Assembly (NCBI RefSeq): GCF_900103405.1
Contig: NZ_FNHX01000006.1
Span: 177,244-241,243 of the forward strand
Reading direction: 5' to 3'
Source: Polaromonas sp. JS666
GTDB lineage: Bacteria; Pseudomonadota; Gammaproteobacteria; Burkholderiales; Burkholderiaceae_C
Length of the DNA stretch: 64,000 nt
Position numbers and translations under genes: made by a program. Of this stretch, positions 18,152-26,722 are shown one piece after another. Positions within the stretch are counted from its first letter, which is position 1, and every line of letters starts with the position of its first letter. The notes below the pieces were generated by a model. It did no database searches. It was not told where the DNA came from and worked only from the letters and a program-made list of their open reading frames with translations.

Positions 18152-19090
18152 CTATTTGTTGCCGCGCAACCGCTCGATGAGCCCGTTGAGTTCGTCCATG
18201 GAGGCGAACTGTATCGCCACCTCGCCCATGTCCTCGCGCCTGCCGTTGCGCTTGACCTGCTTCTTGACACGCACTTCCACGTCGGCCATCAGCAGGTCAG
18301 CCAGTTCTTCTTCCACGCGGCGGGTGTCCCGCGATTTTTCTTTCGCGGCTTTTTGCGGCTTGAGCGAAAACTCGGCGCTGAGTTTTTTGACCAGGCTTTC
18401 GGCCTCGCGTACCGACATCTTCTTGGCCGAGATCTGGTTGGCTGCGGTGATCTGCGCGGCGCGGTCCAGGCCCAGCAGCGCACGCGCGTGGCCCATGTCC
18501 AGGTCGCCGGCCATCAGCATGGTCTGCACCGGGTCGGCCAGGTTGAGCAAACGCAGCAGGTTGGAGGCGGCGCTGCGCGAGCGGCCCACGGCCTGCGCGG
18601 CAAGTTCGTGCGTAAGGCCGAATTCCTTGACCAGGCGCTGCAGGCCGTGCGCTTCTTCCAGTGGATTGAGGTCTTCGCGCTGGATGTTTTCGATCAGCGA
18701 CATGGCGGCCGCCGACTCGTCGGGCACGTCGCGCACCAGCACCGGCACGCTGTCCAGGCCGGCCAGTCTGGCCGCGCGGAAGCGTCGCTCGCCGGCGATG
18801 ATTTCATACTTGCCGTCGTTGGCGCCGGACGTCAGGCGCCGCACCAGGATGGGCTGCATGATGCCCTGCACCTTGATGGATTCGGCAAGCTCGTAGAGCG
18901 CGCCCTCGTCCATGCGGGTGCGCGGCTGGTACTGGCCGGCGACCAAGTCTTCCAGCCGCAGCGAGGCCGGCAGGCCCGGGCTGTTGGCGCTGATGCTGGC
19001 GTTCTCGGCGTCGCTGGCGCTCTCGCTGACCTTGGGGCCCAGCAATGCTTCCAGCCCGCGGCCCAGGCCTTTGGGTTTTTTCGTGACCAT
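18152..19090 (-). CDS. parB: Chromosome partitioning protein ParB (Spo0J/Noc family)
   Basis: A 312-residue ParB CTPase and parS-binding protein that loads onto centromere sites and works with ParA to segregate origins. It has an N-terminal ParA-interaction stretch (KKPKGLGRGLEALLG), the CTPase/ParB motif GERRFRAARLAG (about residues 102-113), the ENIQREDLNPLEEA segment, a helix-turn-helix (QAVGRSRSAASNLLRLL) and a C-terminal dimerisation domain ending MDELNGLIERLR. Unlike the classic parAB pair, two hydrolase genes lie between parA and parB on the same strand. Two parS-like sites lie 3.7 and 4.8 kb upstream. Confidence 0.97.
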   Translation of the reverse strand: MVTKKPKGLGRGLEALLGPKVSESASDAENASISANSPGLPASLRLEDLVAGQYQPRTRMDEGALYELAESIKVQGIMQPILVRRLTSGANDGKYEIIAGERRFRAARLAGLDSVPVLVRDVPDESAAAMSLIENIQREDLNPLEEAHGLQRLVKEFGLTHELAAQAVGRSRSAASNLLRLLNLADPVQTMLMAGDLDMGHARALLGLDRAAQITAANQISAKKMSVREAESLVKKLSAEFSLKPQKAAKEKSRDTRRVEEELADLLMADVEVRVKKQVKRNGRREDMGEVAIQFASMDELNGLIERLRGNK

Positions 19091-19135
19091 GTTTCTATTC
19101 CTTCAATCCGTCAATGTTGATGTAGGGAGCCCTGT

Positions 19136-20455
19136 TCAAGGGGGCGTGAGGCTGCCGCCCAGGGACTGCAGCACGCCGCGCCACAGGGCGTCGCGCTCTT
19201 CGTAAGGTTGCGCATCCTGCTTGCCGCTGGCCTGCTCCCAGGCCGATGTCATCACCAGCACAATGCCGGTGGAGGGCTGCACATAGACCGTCTGGCCGTG
19301 GATGCCCTGCATGGCAAATGTGCGCGCCCGCATCGGCATGAGCCAGAACTGGTAGCCGTAGCCAAAGTAGGGCGTGGCCGTGCGCGGCTTGAATGCCGGC
19401 GGCTGGCGTGTTGCGTCGGTGGCGTCCAGCAAATAGTCCTGCGGCAGGACCTGCAGCGCACCGGGCTTGCCGGTGGTTTTGTCGATGGCGCGGCCGTCAT
19501 TGGCCAGCAACTGGCCCAGCCGCGCCCAGTCGCGCAGGCTGGCGTTGAAGGCGCCATGGGCTTGCTCCTGCCCGTCGACGGAGACACGCCAGAAGGCATC
19601 GTGCTCGGCGCCCATTGGCTTCCACAGCCAGTCGGTGGTGAGCTCAGCCATGGTCTTGCCGGTGGCGGCCGTCAGCACACGACCCAGCACGTCGGTCTCG
19701 GCGCTGGCATAGACAAACTTTTCGCCGGCCGGTGAGTGGCGATCGGTGATGCTGCGCAACACGTCGATGGGCTTGCCCGCGCCAGGCGCGCCGGCGCCAG
19801 CGCGCGAGAGGCGCGCGATGTCGTCCTTGCCGTCGTAGCGCTCGGTGAAAGTGAGACCCGAGCTCATACGCAACAGCTGGCGAATCGTGGTGGCACCGTA
19901 GGGGCTGCCGGCAATCTCCTTGACGTACTTCTCGGCTGCATCGTCCAGCGAGGCAATCTGGCCCAGCGAGAGCGCCTTGCCGACCAGTAGCGAGGTCACG
20001 CTTTTGGCCATGGAGAAAGACAGAAAGCGCGCGTCGTCCTTGCGGCCGTAGCGGTAGTGCTCGGCGACGATCTCGCCGTTTTTCAGCACCAGCAGGCTGG
20101 TGGTGCGCTGGCGGTCCAGGTAGTCGGCCAGCGTGTAGTGGGTGTTCTTGTAGCGGTAGCTGATGGACGTGGGGCTGGCCGCGCGCGGCAAGGGGCTGGC
20201 CTCGGCCGGGCGCGCCACCGTGCGGACCTGCACACCGGCCACCTTGTCCATGGCCGACCAGGAGCCGATACGGTAAGGATTGCTGTACCAGGTGCTGGCA
20301 TTGCCCAGCGGGTAGCCCTGCGATTTGCCAAGCAACTCTTCATCGGGTTCGGCATGCAGCGCGGGGCAGGCAAGCGAAGCGGCCAGGGCGGCCACGGCCA
20401 GTACGGTGGACGCCAGGTGAGAACGCGAGCGGGCGAAAGCGCGGGGCAAGTGCAT
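19136..20455 (-). CDS. Serine hydrolase, beta-lactamase (class C/PBP) family, exported
   Basis: A 439-residue exported serine hydrolase. The signal peptide is residues 1-35 (core STVLAVAALAASLACPALHA). The nucleophile motif is SMAK (S148-K151), the second motif position YAS is at Y249, and the third-motif equivalent is IHGQTVY near residue 390. This is the class C/esterase EstB-like layout; the substrate may be a D-amino-acid peptide or an ester rather than a beta-lactam. It lies 45 bp before parB and 11 bp after the RBBP9-like hydrolase, in the same transcription direction, an unusual insertion between parA and parB. Confidence 0.88.
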   Translation of the reverse strand: MHLPRAFARSRSHLASTVLAVAALAASLACPALHAEPDEELLGKSQGYPLGNASTWYSNPYRIGSWSAMDKVAGVQVRTVARPAEASPLPRAASPTSISYRYKNTHYTLADYLDRQRTTSLLVLKNGEIVAEHYRYGRKDDARFLSFSMAKSVTSLLVGKALSLGQIASLDDAAEKYVKEIAGSPYGATTIRQLLRMSSGLTFTERYDGKDDIARLSRAGAGAPGAGKPIDVLRSITDRHSPAGEKFVYASAETDVLGRVLTAATGKTMAELTTDWLWKPMGAEHDAFWRVSVDGQEQAHGAFNASLRDWARLGQLLANDGRAIDKTTGKPGALQVLPQDYLLDATDATRQPPAFKPRTATPYFGYGYQFWLMPMRARTFAMQGIHGQTVYVQPSTGIVLVMTSAWEQASGKQDAQPYEERDALWRGVLQSLGGSLTPP

Positions 20456-20466
20456 GGGCTCTCTTG

Positions 20467-21033
20467 TTATGAATGGCTGTGCGACAGAGAAGCGGGCAAT
20501 GCTTGAAGGCGCTGCAATTTCTCAAAGGCCTCGGGCCAGTCGCCCAGGCCGCTGTCGGCATTGAGGTGGCCGCGCGGCCCGGCTTCAACAAGCTCGGCGC
20601 CCCAGGCCGCGGCGAACCGGCGGGCGCGTTCGGGCGCGCAGAAGGGGTCGTCGCTGCTGCAGAACACCACGGCGGGAAAGGGCAGCTTGCGCATCGGCAC
20701 GGGCGCCCAGCCCGGCAGCATCTGGCACACGTCCTCGCGCTCCACGTCGGGCGGCGCGACCAGCAGCGCGGCCTTGACACGGTGGGTGTTGCGCGAGTGT
20801 GAGGCCCAGGCGGCGGTGAGCATGCAGCCCAGGCTGTGCGCGACCAGCACGGCCGGTTCGTCGCGGGAAAGCAGGACCTCTTCAAGCCGCGCGCTCCAGT
20901 CTCCGCGCAGCGGCCGCATCCAGTCGTGCTGCTCGACCCGCGTATAGCCGTGCGCCTTCTCCCAGCGGCTTTGCCAGTGGTCGGGGCCGCTGTTTTGCCA
21001 GCCGGGGAGTATCAGGACATTGCGGGGGTTCAT
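20467..21033 (-). CDS. RBBP9/YdeN-type alpha/beta hydrolase
   Basis: A 188-residue small serine hydrolase. The N-terminal VLILPGWQNSGPDHWQSRWE is the RBBP9/YdeN signature. Nucleophile S67 lies in VLVAHSLGCML, the acid in VFCSSDDPFC, and the histidine in GPRGHLNADSGLGDWPEAF. The substrate is unknown; family members are probably serine esterases. It lies 73 bp downstream of parA and 11 bp upstream of the exported serine hydrolase, likely in the same operon. Confidence 0.9.
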   Translation of the reverse strand: MNPRNVLILPGWQNSGPDHWQSRWEKAHGYTRVEQHDWMRPLRGDWSARLEEVLLSRDEPAVLVAHSLGCMLTAAWASHSRNTHRVKAALLVAPPDVEREDVCQMLPGWAPVPMRKLPFPAVVFCSSDDPFCAPERARRFAAAWGAELVEAGPRGHLNADSGLGDWPEAFEKLQRLQALPASLSHSHS

Positions 21034-21106
21034 CGCTTGGCGGATCAGTTCGCTATAAATTCAGTAGCAACAGAGGTCCTTTTTACAGGGCTCTGGCGCA
21101 CCTGGC

Positions 21107-21877
21107 TTACATCGCCTTGATGCGGTCGACCATCTCTTCGGCGAAGGTGATGAAAGCCTGCGCGCCCCTGGAGGACGGGTCGAAGACCACGCCCGGCAGG
21201 CCGTAGCTGGGTGCTTCGGCCAGGCGCACATTGCGCGGGATCACGGTGTTGAAAACCTTGTCGGCGAAGTGCTCCTTGAGCTGGTCGCTGACCTGCTGCT
21301 GCAGGGTGATGCGCGGGTCGAACATCACGCGCAAAAGGCCGATGATCTGCAAATCCTTGTTGAGGTTGGCGTGCACCTGCTTGATGGTGTTGACCAGGTC
21401 GGTCAGGCCTTCGAGCGCGAAGTACTCGCACTGCATGGGCACGATCACGCCGTGCGCGCAGCACAGGCCGTTGAGCGTCAGCATGCTGAGGGACGGCGGG
21501 CAGTCGATGAGCACGAAGTCGTACTGGCTGTCGACTTCGGCCAGCGCGAGCTTGAGACGCTTTTCGCGGCGCTCGACATCGACCAGTTCGACTTCGGCAC
21601 CGGCCAGTTCGCGGTTCGCGCCCAGCACGTCGTAGCCGCATTTATCGCTGCGCACCCGCGCCTCGGCCACCGAGGCGGATTCGAGCAGCACGTCGTACAC
21701 CGTCATCTCGAGCTGGCGTTTGTCCACGCCCGAACCCATGGTGGCATTGCCCTGCGGGTCCAGGTCGATCATCAACACCCGCTGGCCGACTTTTGCCAGC
21801 CCCGCCGCCAGATTCACCGTGGTGGTGGTCTTGCCCACCCCGCCCTTTTGGTTGGCAACGCAGAATATTTTGGCCAT
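21107..21877 (-). CDS. parA: Chromosome partitioning ATPase ParA (Soj)
   Basis: A 256-residue deviant-Walker ATPase. KGGVGKTTTTVNLA (residues 11-24) is the deviant Walker A, MIDLDPQGNAT the A' region and FVLIDCPPSLSML the Walker B. It binds DNA non-specifically as an ATP dimer and is released by ParB, driving origin segregation. There is no N-terminal HTH, so this is the chromosomal Soj type rather than a plasmid type Ia ParA. It follows the LysE gene by 49 bp. Confidence 0.97.
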   Translation of the reverse strand: MAKIFCVANQKGGVGKTTTTVNLAAGLAKVGQRVLMIDLDPQGNATMGSGVDKRQLEMTVYDVLLESASVAEARVRSDKCGYDVLGANRELAGAEVELVDVERREKRLKLALAEVDSQYDFVLIDCPPSLSMLTLNGLCCAHGVIVPMQCEYFALEGLTDLVNTIKQVHANLNKDLQIIGLLRVMFDPRITLQQQVSDQLKEHFADKVFNTVIPRNVRLAEAPSYGLPGVVFDPSSRGAQAFITFAEEMVDRIKAM

Positions 21878-21926
21878 GTGTGTTTTTAGTTTTTGTTCGG
21901 AAGAGGACGCGAAATGCGATGGCGGC

Positions 21927-22553
21927 TTATTTGGAAACCGCGAGCTTGAGGCCGAAGCCGATCAGGAAAATACCGGCCAGCTTGTTCAGGACCGCGGTGA
22001 TTTTCGGGTTGGCGCGTATGCGCTCGGCCAGGTGGTAGGTGATCATCACCGAGCACAGGCCGTAGAGAAAGGTCAGCCCGGCAATCGTGGCCGCCATCAC
22101 CGCAAAAGTCTTCAGGCCCTGGTGCTGGGCCGGGTCCACGAACAGCGGGAAGAAGGCCATGTAAAACACGATGGCCTTGGGGTTCAGCAAGGTGATCAAC
22201 AGGGCCTGGCGGAAGTAGTGCCGGGGCTTGATGTTCAGCAGGGGTGCATCGCCGGGCTTGGCCACCAGCATCTTGATGCCCAGCCAGGCCAGGTAAAGCG
22301 CCCCGGCCCACTGGACGATGTGGAAAGCCGTCGGGTAAGCCGCCATGATGGCCGACACGCCGGCCACGGCCGCCCAGAGCAGAACCTGGTCGCCGGCGAT
22401 CACGCCAAGGGTCGCGCCCAGGCCGCCGGCAATGCCGCCCTTGCTGGTCGAAGTGATCAGCGCGAGGTTGCCCGGGCCGGGAATCAGCAAAAACACAATG
22501 ATGGCGACGACAAAAGCACCGTAGTCGGCGATGCCGACGAATGAGCCCAACAT
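21927..22553 (-). CDS. LysE/RhtB family amino-acid exporter
   Basis: A 208-residue inner-membrane exporter with six hydrophobic segments. The family signature LIPGPGNLALITSTSKGG follows TM1, and LLNPKAIVFYMAFFPLFV occurs in the middle. It probably exports an amino acid such as lysine, threonine or homoserine; specificity is not visible. ATG 22553 has GGAG seven bases upstream. It lies between rsmG (163-bp gap) and parA (49 bp), so parA may be read from this gene's promoter. Confidence 0.9.
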   Translation of the reverse strand: MLGSFVGIADYGAFVVAIIVFLLIPGPGNLALITSTSKGGIAGGLGATLGVIAGDQVLLWAAVAGVSAIMAAYPTAFHIVQWAGALYLAWLGIKMLVAKPGDAPLLNIKPRHYFRQALLITLLNPKAIVFYMAFFPLFVDPAQHQGLKTFAVMAATIAGLTFLYGLCSVMITYHLAERIRANPKITAVLNKLAGIFLIGFGLKLAVSK

Positions 22554-22716
22554 GGAGGTTCTCCAGAAGATAGAGAGATGAGAGGAACCGAGTTTACGAC
22601 AGGGGGTGCCGCCCAAATGCCAAAGCGGGCCGAATCGGTGTCCGGCAGAGTTTCTTTTTGTGCCCGAACAACGAACCGGGCGGCGTGGCCCTCCCCCAGC
22701 CAGCCCTCAACCGGGT

Positions 22717-23376
22717 TCAGGGCGCGGTCTTTTTCCGCATCCAGACGATGCAGCGCTCGGCATCCAGCCTAGGCACCTGCAGCTGTTCCACGTGAAACAC
22801 CTCGGTACCGGCCGGCAAGGCCGCGATTTCGTCGGCCGGGTGTTTGCCTTTGAGTGCCATCCAGGCACCTTGGGGCGCCAGGGCATCGACAGACCAGTTA
22901 CTGAAATCAGCCAGCGAGGCGAACGCCCGGGAGCAGATCACCTCAAACGGCGTGGCAATGGTTTCGACCCGGGCGTGCAATCCCGAAAGATTGGGCAGCT
23001 TGAGCGCCAGCGCCGCCTGCCTGATAAAGGCGGCCTTTTTGGCAACCGTGTCCACGCAGGTGACGGCCACTTCCGGGCAGCAGATGGCGATGACCACGCC
23101 CGGCAAGCCGGCGCCGGATCCCACGTCAAGCAGACGGGCGCCCTGCCCCAGCCCGGCTTTTTGCAGGTGGCGGCGCAGCGGAAGCACCGCGGCCAGGCTG
23201 TCCAGCAGGTGGTGGGTCAGCATTTCGACCGGGTCGCGCACCGCCGTCAGGTTGTAGACCTTGGTCCATTTACCAATCAGGTCCTGGTAATCCAGCAGCT
23301 GGCCGACCTGGCCATCGCCCAGCTCCAGCTGCAGCGCCCTCAGGCCGGCGCGCAAATCCTGTTCACCGGCCCGCAT
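22717..23376 (-). CDS. rsmG: 16S rRNA (guanine(527)-N7)-methyltransferase RsmG (GidB)
   Basis: A 219-residue SAM-dependent methyltransferase that modifies G527 of 16S rRNA. The SAM motif LDVGSGAGLPGVVIA is near residues 83-97 and VTCVDTVAKKAAFIRQ follows. The C-terminal FHVEQL is encoded across a parS-like sequence. The start ATG (23376-23374) overlaps the mnmG stop by one base (TGATG), so translation is coupled. Confidence 0.97.
   Translation of the reverse strand: MRAGEQDLRAGLRALQLELGDGQVGQLLDYQDLIGKWTKVYNLTAVRDPVEMLTHHLLDSLAAVLPLRRHLQKAGLGQGARLLDVGSGAGLPGVVIAICCPEVAVTCVDTVAKKAAFIRQAALALKLPNLSGLHARVETIATPFEVICSRAFASLADFSNWSVDALAPQGAWMALKGKHPADEIAALPAGTEVFHVEQLQVPRLDAERCIVWMRKKTAP
22784..22799. 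promoter_or_regulatory. parS-like site 1 (inside rsmG)
   Basis: TGTTCCACGTGAAACA differs at one position from the chromosomal consensus TGTTTCACGTGAAACA. It lies in the 3' part of rsmG, where it encodes VFHVEQ. It is a probable ParB loading site. Confidence 0.8.
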
Positions 23377-25361
23377 CAGGCTTTGGCTTTTTCGTTGACG
23401 GCCTCGGCGGCCTGGAGCGGAACCGTGTTTTTCCACAGGTTCTTTTTCAGGTGCACCAGCAGCAGGGACACGGTGGCCGGCGTGATGCCCGAGATGCGCG
23501 AGGCCATTCCCAGGGTTTCCGGCCTGTGCTTGGCCAGGGTCTGGCGCGCCTCAAAACTCAGGGCCGAAACCTGCAGGTAGTCCAGGTCGGCCGGCAGCTT
23601 GAGGTTTTCATAGTGGGCAGCACGCTCGACTTCGGTCTTTTGCAGGTCGATGTAGCCGGCGTACTTGGCGGTGATTTCGATCTGCTCGATCACGCTTTTG
23701 GCCAGGTCGTCGCTGGCCGCGGCTTCGGCCGCCAGTTCGGGGTTGGCGTACCTGCCCTCCTCCAGCGACATCAGCCCGGCGTAGTTCACATCGGGGCGGC
23801 GCAGCAGGTCCAGCAGGTTGTACTCGCGCTCAATCGACTTGCCCAGCACGCGCTCGGCTTCGGCCGCCGGCAGGTTGTTGGGGTTGACCCAGATCGCCCG
23901 GAGTCGGGCTGTTTCACGTGAAACCGTGTCGCGCTTGCGGTTGAAAGCGTCCCAACGGGCGTCGTCGACCAAGCCCAGCTCCCGGCCTTTTTCGGTCAGG
24001 CGCATGTCGGCGTTATCCTCGCGCAGCATCAGGCGGAACTCTGCCCGGCTGGTGAACATGCGGTAGGGCTCGGTCACGCCCTTGGTAATCAGGTCGTCGA
24101 CCAGCACACCGAGGTAGGCTTCGTCGCGCTTGGGCAGCCAGGCCTCTTTACCTTGGCATTGCAGCGCGGCGTTGATGCCGGCGAACAGGCCCTGGGCCGC
24201 CGCCTCTTCATAACCGGTCGTGCCATTGATCTGGCCGGCGAAGAACAGGCCGCCAATCGCCCGGGTTTCAAAGCTCGACTTGAGCGCCCGCGGGTCGAAA
24301 TAGTCGTACTCGATGGCATAGCCGGGCCGCAGGATATGGGCGTTTTCCATGCCGGCCATGGAGCGCACCAGGTCGTACTGGATGTCGAAAGGCAGGCTGG
24401 TCGAGATGCCGTTGGGGTAGATCTCGTGGGTGGTCAGGCCCTCGGGCTCCAGGAAAATCTGGTGACTGTCCTTGTCGGCGAAGCGGTTGATCTTGTCTTC
24501 CACGCTGGGGCAGTAGCGCGGGCCGACACCGTCTATCTTGCCGGTGAACATGGGGCTGCGGTCAAAACCGGAGCGGATGATCTCGTGGGTGCGCTCGTTG
24601 GTATGGGTGATCCAGCACGGCACCTGGCGCGGGTGGGCGATGCCGCCCCCCATAAAACTGAATACCGGCACCGGCCCTTCAATACCGCCGGGCATGCCGT
24701 CGCCGGGCTGCTCAATGCATTTGCTGAAGTCAATCGTGCGGCCGTCTATGCGCGGCGGCGTGCCGGTCTTGAGCCGGCCTTGCGGCAGCTTGAGTTCCTT
24801 GAGCCGGCTGGACAGCGACACCGCCGGCGGGTCGCCCGCCCGGCCCGCCGAGTAATTGTTCAAGCCCACATGGATCTTGCCGTCCAGGAAAGTCCCAGCC
24901 GTCAGCACCACGGTGCGCGAGCGGAACTTGATGCCGACCTGGGTAACGGCGCCGACCACGCGGTCGCCCTCCACCATCAGGTCGTCGACGGCCTGCTGGA
25001 ACAGCCAGAGATTGGGCTGGTTTTCCAGCCTGCGGCGAATCGCCGCCTTGTACAGAATGCGGTCGGCCTGGGCCCGGGTCGCGCGCACGGCCGGGCCCTT
25101 GGAGCTGTTCAGGATGCGGAACTGGATGCCGCCTTCGTCGGTGGCCAGCGCCATGGCGCCGCCCAACGCATCCACCTCCTTGACCAGGTGGCCTTTGCCA
25201 ATGCCGCCTATCGAGGGGTTGCAGCTCATCTGGCCCAGGGTCTCGATGTTGTGCGAGAGCAGCAAGGTCTTGCAGCCCATGCGGGCCGAAGCCAGGGCGG
25301 CCTCGGTGCCGGCATGGCCGCCGCCAACCACGATCACGTCAAATTCTTGGGGGTAAAACAT
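23376..25361 (-). CDS. mnmG: tRNA uridine-5-carboxymethylaminomethyl modification enzyme MnmG (GidA)
   Basis: A 661-residue FAD enzyme that, with MnmE, modifies the wobble uridine of several tRNAs. The FAD-binding motif [19 protein letters not shown] is at residues 11-29, and [24 protein letters not shown] and [11 protein letters not shown] are family signatures. The length is standard. ATG 25361 lies only 2 bp after the stop of the PIN-domain gene, with no good Shine-Dalgarno sequence, suggesting translational coupling to the toxin gene. A parS-like sequence lies inside the reading frame, encoding VSRET. Confidence 0.97.
   Translation of the reverse strand: MFYPQEFDVIVVGGGHAGTEAALASARMGCKTLLLSHNIETLGQMSCNPSIGGIGKGHLVKEVDALGGAMALATDEGGIQFRILNSSKGPAVRATRAQADRILYKAAIRRRLENQPNLWLFQQAVDDLMVEGDRVVGAVTQVGIKFRSRTVVLTAGTFLDGKIHVGLNNYSAGRAGDPPAVSLSSRLKELKLPQGRLKTGTPPRIDGRTIDFSKCIEQPGDGMPGGIEGPVPVFSFMGGGIAHPRQVPCWITHTNERTHEIIRSGFDRSPMFTGKIDGVGPRYCPSVEDKINRFADKDSHQIFLEPEGLTTHEIYPNGISTSLPFDIQYDLVRSMAGMENAHILRPGYAIEYDYFDPRALKSSFETRAIGGLFFAGQINGTTGYEEAAAQGLFAGINAALQCQGKEAWLPKRDEAYLGVLVDDLITKGVTEPYRMFTSRAEFRLMLREDNADMRLTEKGRELGLVDDARWDAFNRKRDTVSRETARLRAIWVNPNNLPAAEAERVLGKSIEREYNLLDLLRRPDVNYAGLMSLEEGRYANPELAAEAAASDDLAKSVIEQIEITAKYAGYIDLQKTEVERAAHYENLKLPADLDYLQVSALSFEARQTLAKHRPETLGMASRISGITPATVSLLLVHLKKNLWKNTVPLQAAEAVNEKAKA
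23910..23925. promoter_or_regulatory. parS-like site 2 (inside mnmG)
   Basis: TGTTTCACGTGAAACC matches 15 of 16 bases of the parS consensus, within mnmG where it encodes VSRET. Together with site 1 it gives two sites 1.1 kb apart, both upstream of parA and parB. Confidence 0.85.
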
Positions 25362-25363
25362 GG

Positions 25364-25783
25364 TCAGGCTTCTATCAGTTCGGTTTTCAAACCCACAGCC
25401 TGGGCAGCGGCAGCCTGGCGCTTGTCGGCCGTCACAAACAAATCCACGCGGGCTGCCTGGGCCGTGCCAATGTGCAACGCGTCCATGCCGCGCAGCGCGG
25501 CCAGGCGCATCGCAGCAATTGCATAACGTTCAGCCTGCCCCGTCAATGGCATCACCGTCAACTCATCAAAGTCCGCGTGAATGACTGCCAGCACACGGCT
25601 GTATTCATCTTCCGTAAAAGAGCCTTCGCGCCATTGGCGTGTCAATGCGGAAGCCACCTCCGTCTTGCAATGCACGGCAGCGGTGACACCGCTAGCCAAT
25701 GCCTGCAATGCCAGGACCCGGTCAACACCCGCCTCACCGCTGTAGCGCTTGAACAGCGCCGAAGCATCAAACAACACATTCAT
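25364..25783 (-). CDS. PIN-domain ribonuclease toxin (VapC type)
   Basis: A 139-residue PIN-domain protein. Acidic metal-binding positions are D8 in [10 protein letters not shown]44 in [11 protein letters not shown]103 in [10 protein letters not shown] and D116-D121 around LFVTADKRQ. It is probably a site-specific RNase toxin. Its start ATG overlaps the antitoxin stop (TAATG). An upstream TTG at 25789 is also in frame but would overlap further. Its stop is 2 bp before the mnmG start, placing a toxin directly ahead of a tRNA-modification gene on the same transcript. Confidence 0.9.
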   Translation of the reverse strand: MNVLFDASALFKRYSGEAGVDRVLALQALASGVTAAVHCKTEVASALTRQWREGSFTEDEYSRVLAVIHADFDELTVMPLTGQAERYAIAAMRLAALRGMDALHIGTAQAARVDLFVTADKRQAAAAQAVGLKTELIEA

Positions 25784-26031
25784 TACCAACCCCCTTCGCG
25801 CTCTTCGATGATCATTTGCGCACCCGATTTGGCTGGCGGCTTCAGGTAACGCAGCGGTTCAATAGGTCGCTTCCAGCTCGGGACTTTGGCCGTGTCTTCT
25901 GTAGCTTTCAGGGGCACCAATTCGGCCACCGGCTTGCCGTGCCGGAGTATGCGGACGGTTTCGCCCTGTTCGACCAGGTCAATCATGGCCGATGCATGGG
26001 CACGGAATTCACTGAGAGGAATGGTATGCAT
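25783..26031 (-). CDS. Phd/YefM-family antitoxin
   Basis: An 82-residue antitoxin. The N-terminus MHTIPLSEFRAHASAMIDLVEQGETVRI is the Phd/YefM DNA-binding fold, and the C-terminal part (KRPIEPLRYLKPPAKSGAQM) should wrap the PIN toxin. It neutralises the toxin and represses the operon. ATG 26031 abuts a TTTTGTACAAAA palindrome, leaving no room for a Shine-Dalgarno sequence, so a leaderless transcript is possible. An in-frame TTG nine bases upstream is the alternative start but lies inside the palindrome. Confidence 0.88.
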   Translation of the reverse strand: MHTIPLSEFRAHASAMIDLVEQGETVRILRHGKPVAELVPLKATEDTAKVPSWKRPIEPLRYLKPPAKSGAQMIIEEREGGW

Positions 26032-26062
26032 TTTGTACAAAATTCAATGTTTTGTACATTTT
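26031..26062. promoter_or_regulatory. Twin palindromic operator of the phd-PIN operon
   Basis: Two near-identical palindromes, TTTTGTACAAAA (26031-26042) and TTTTGTACATTTT (26050-26062), have centres 19 bp apart, about two helical turns. They lie between the antitoxin (minus) and the FMN-reductase gene (plus). They are very probably the antitoxin's autoregulatory operator, and may also overlap the promoter that feeds mnmG. Confidence 0.7.
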
Positions 26063-26131
26063 AGCGGGTTTGTGCTTGCAAGGCGCTCCGTACGCAGTTT
26101 TTCACCCTGCGGCCTGTGGTGAAATCGGACG

Positions 26132-26722
26132 ATGAACGCCCCCCAAAAACTCCTGATCTTCGCCGGCAGCACCCGCCAGAACTCCTACAACCGCAAGCTG
26201 GCCCATGTCGCGGCGGCCCTGGCGCGTGCCCGCGGCGCCGAAGTCACCCATCTCGAGCTGGCTGACTTCGACATCCCCATGTACAACGCCGACCTCGAGG
26301 CCCAGGGCACGCCGCCCGACGTCATGAAACTCAAGCAGATCATGTACGAGCACCCGGCCTGGATCATCTGCTCGCCCGAATACAACGGCAGCTACACCGC
26401 GCTGCTCAAAAACACCGTCGACTGGGTGTCCAGCCCCGTCAAGAGCGACCCGGCCTGGCACGACGGCTTCAAATCCTTTACCGGCAAGGTGGTGGGCGTG
26501 CTCAGCGCCTCGCCCGGCGCGCTGGGCGGCCTGCGTTCGCAAAGCCACCTGGTGCCGCTGCTGCTCAACGCACAATGCTGGGTCGCGCCCAAGGCCTTTG
26601 CCCTGGGCCGCGCCGGCGATGCCTTTGATGCCGAGGGCCAACTGGTCCACGAAGCCAGCCTGCAGAACGTGCAGGCCGTGGTCGACCAGGTGTTGTTCGC
26701 CTCGCAACGCCTCGCAGCATGA
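26132..26722 (+). CDS. NADPH-dependent FMN reductase
   Basis: A 196-residue flavodoxin-fold reductase. FMN phosphate binding is at FAGSTRQNSYNRKLA (about residues 10-24) and the second motif is CSPEYNGSYTALLKNTVDW (around 90). It transfers electrons from NAD(P)H to FMN, quinones or chromate-like acceptors. It is followed by an ATGA overlap with the ClpP-like periplasmic protein, so the two are co-translated. Confidence 0.92.
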   Translation: MNAPQKLLIFAGSTRQNSYNRKLAHVAAALARARGAEVTHLELADFDIPMYNADLEAQGTPPDVMKLKQIMYEHPAWIICSPEYNGSYTALLKNTVDWVSSPVKSDPAWHDGFKSFTGKVVGVLSASPGALGGLRSQSHLVPLLLNAQCWVAPKAFALGRAGDAFDAEGQLVHEASLQNVQAVVDQVLFASQRLAA

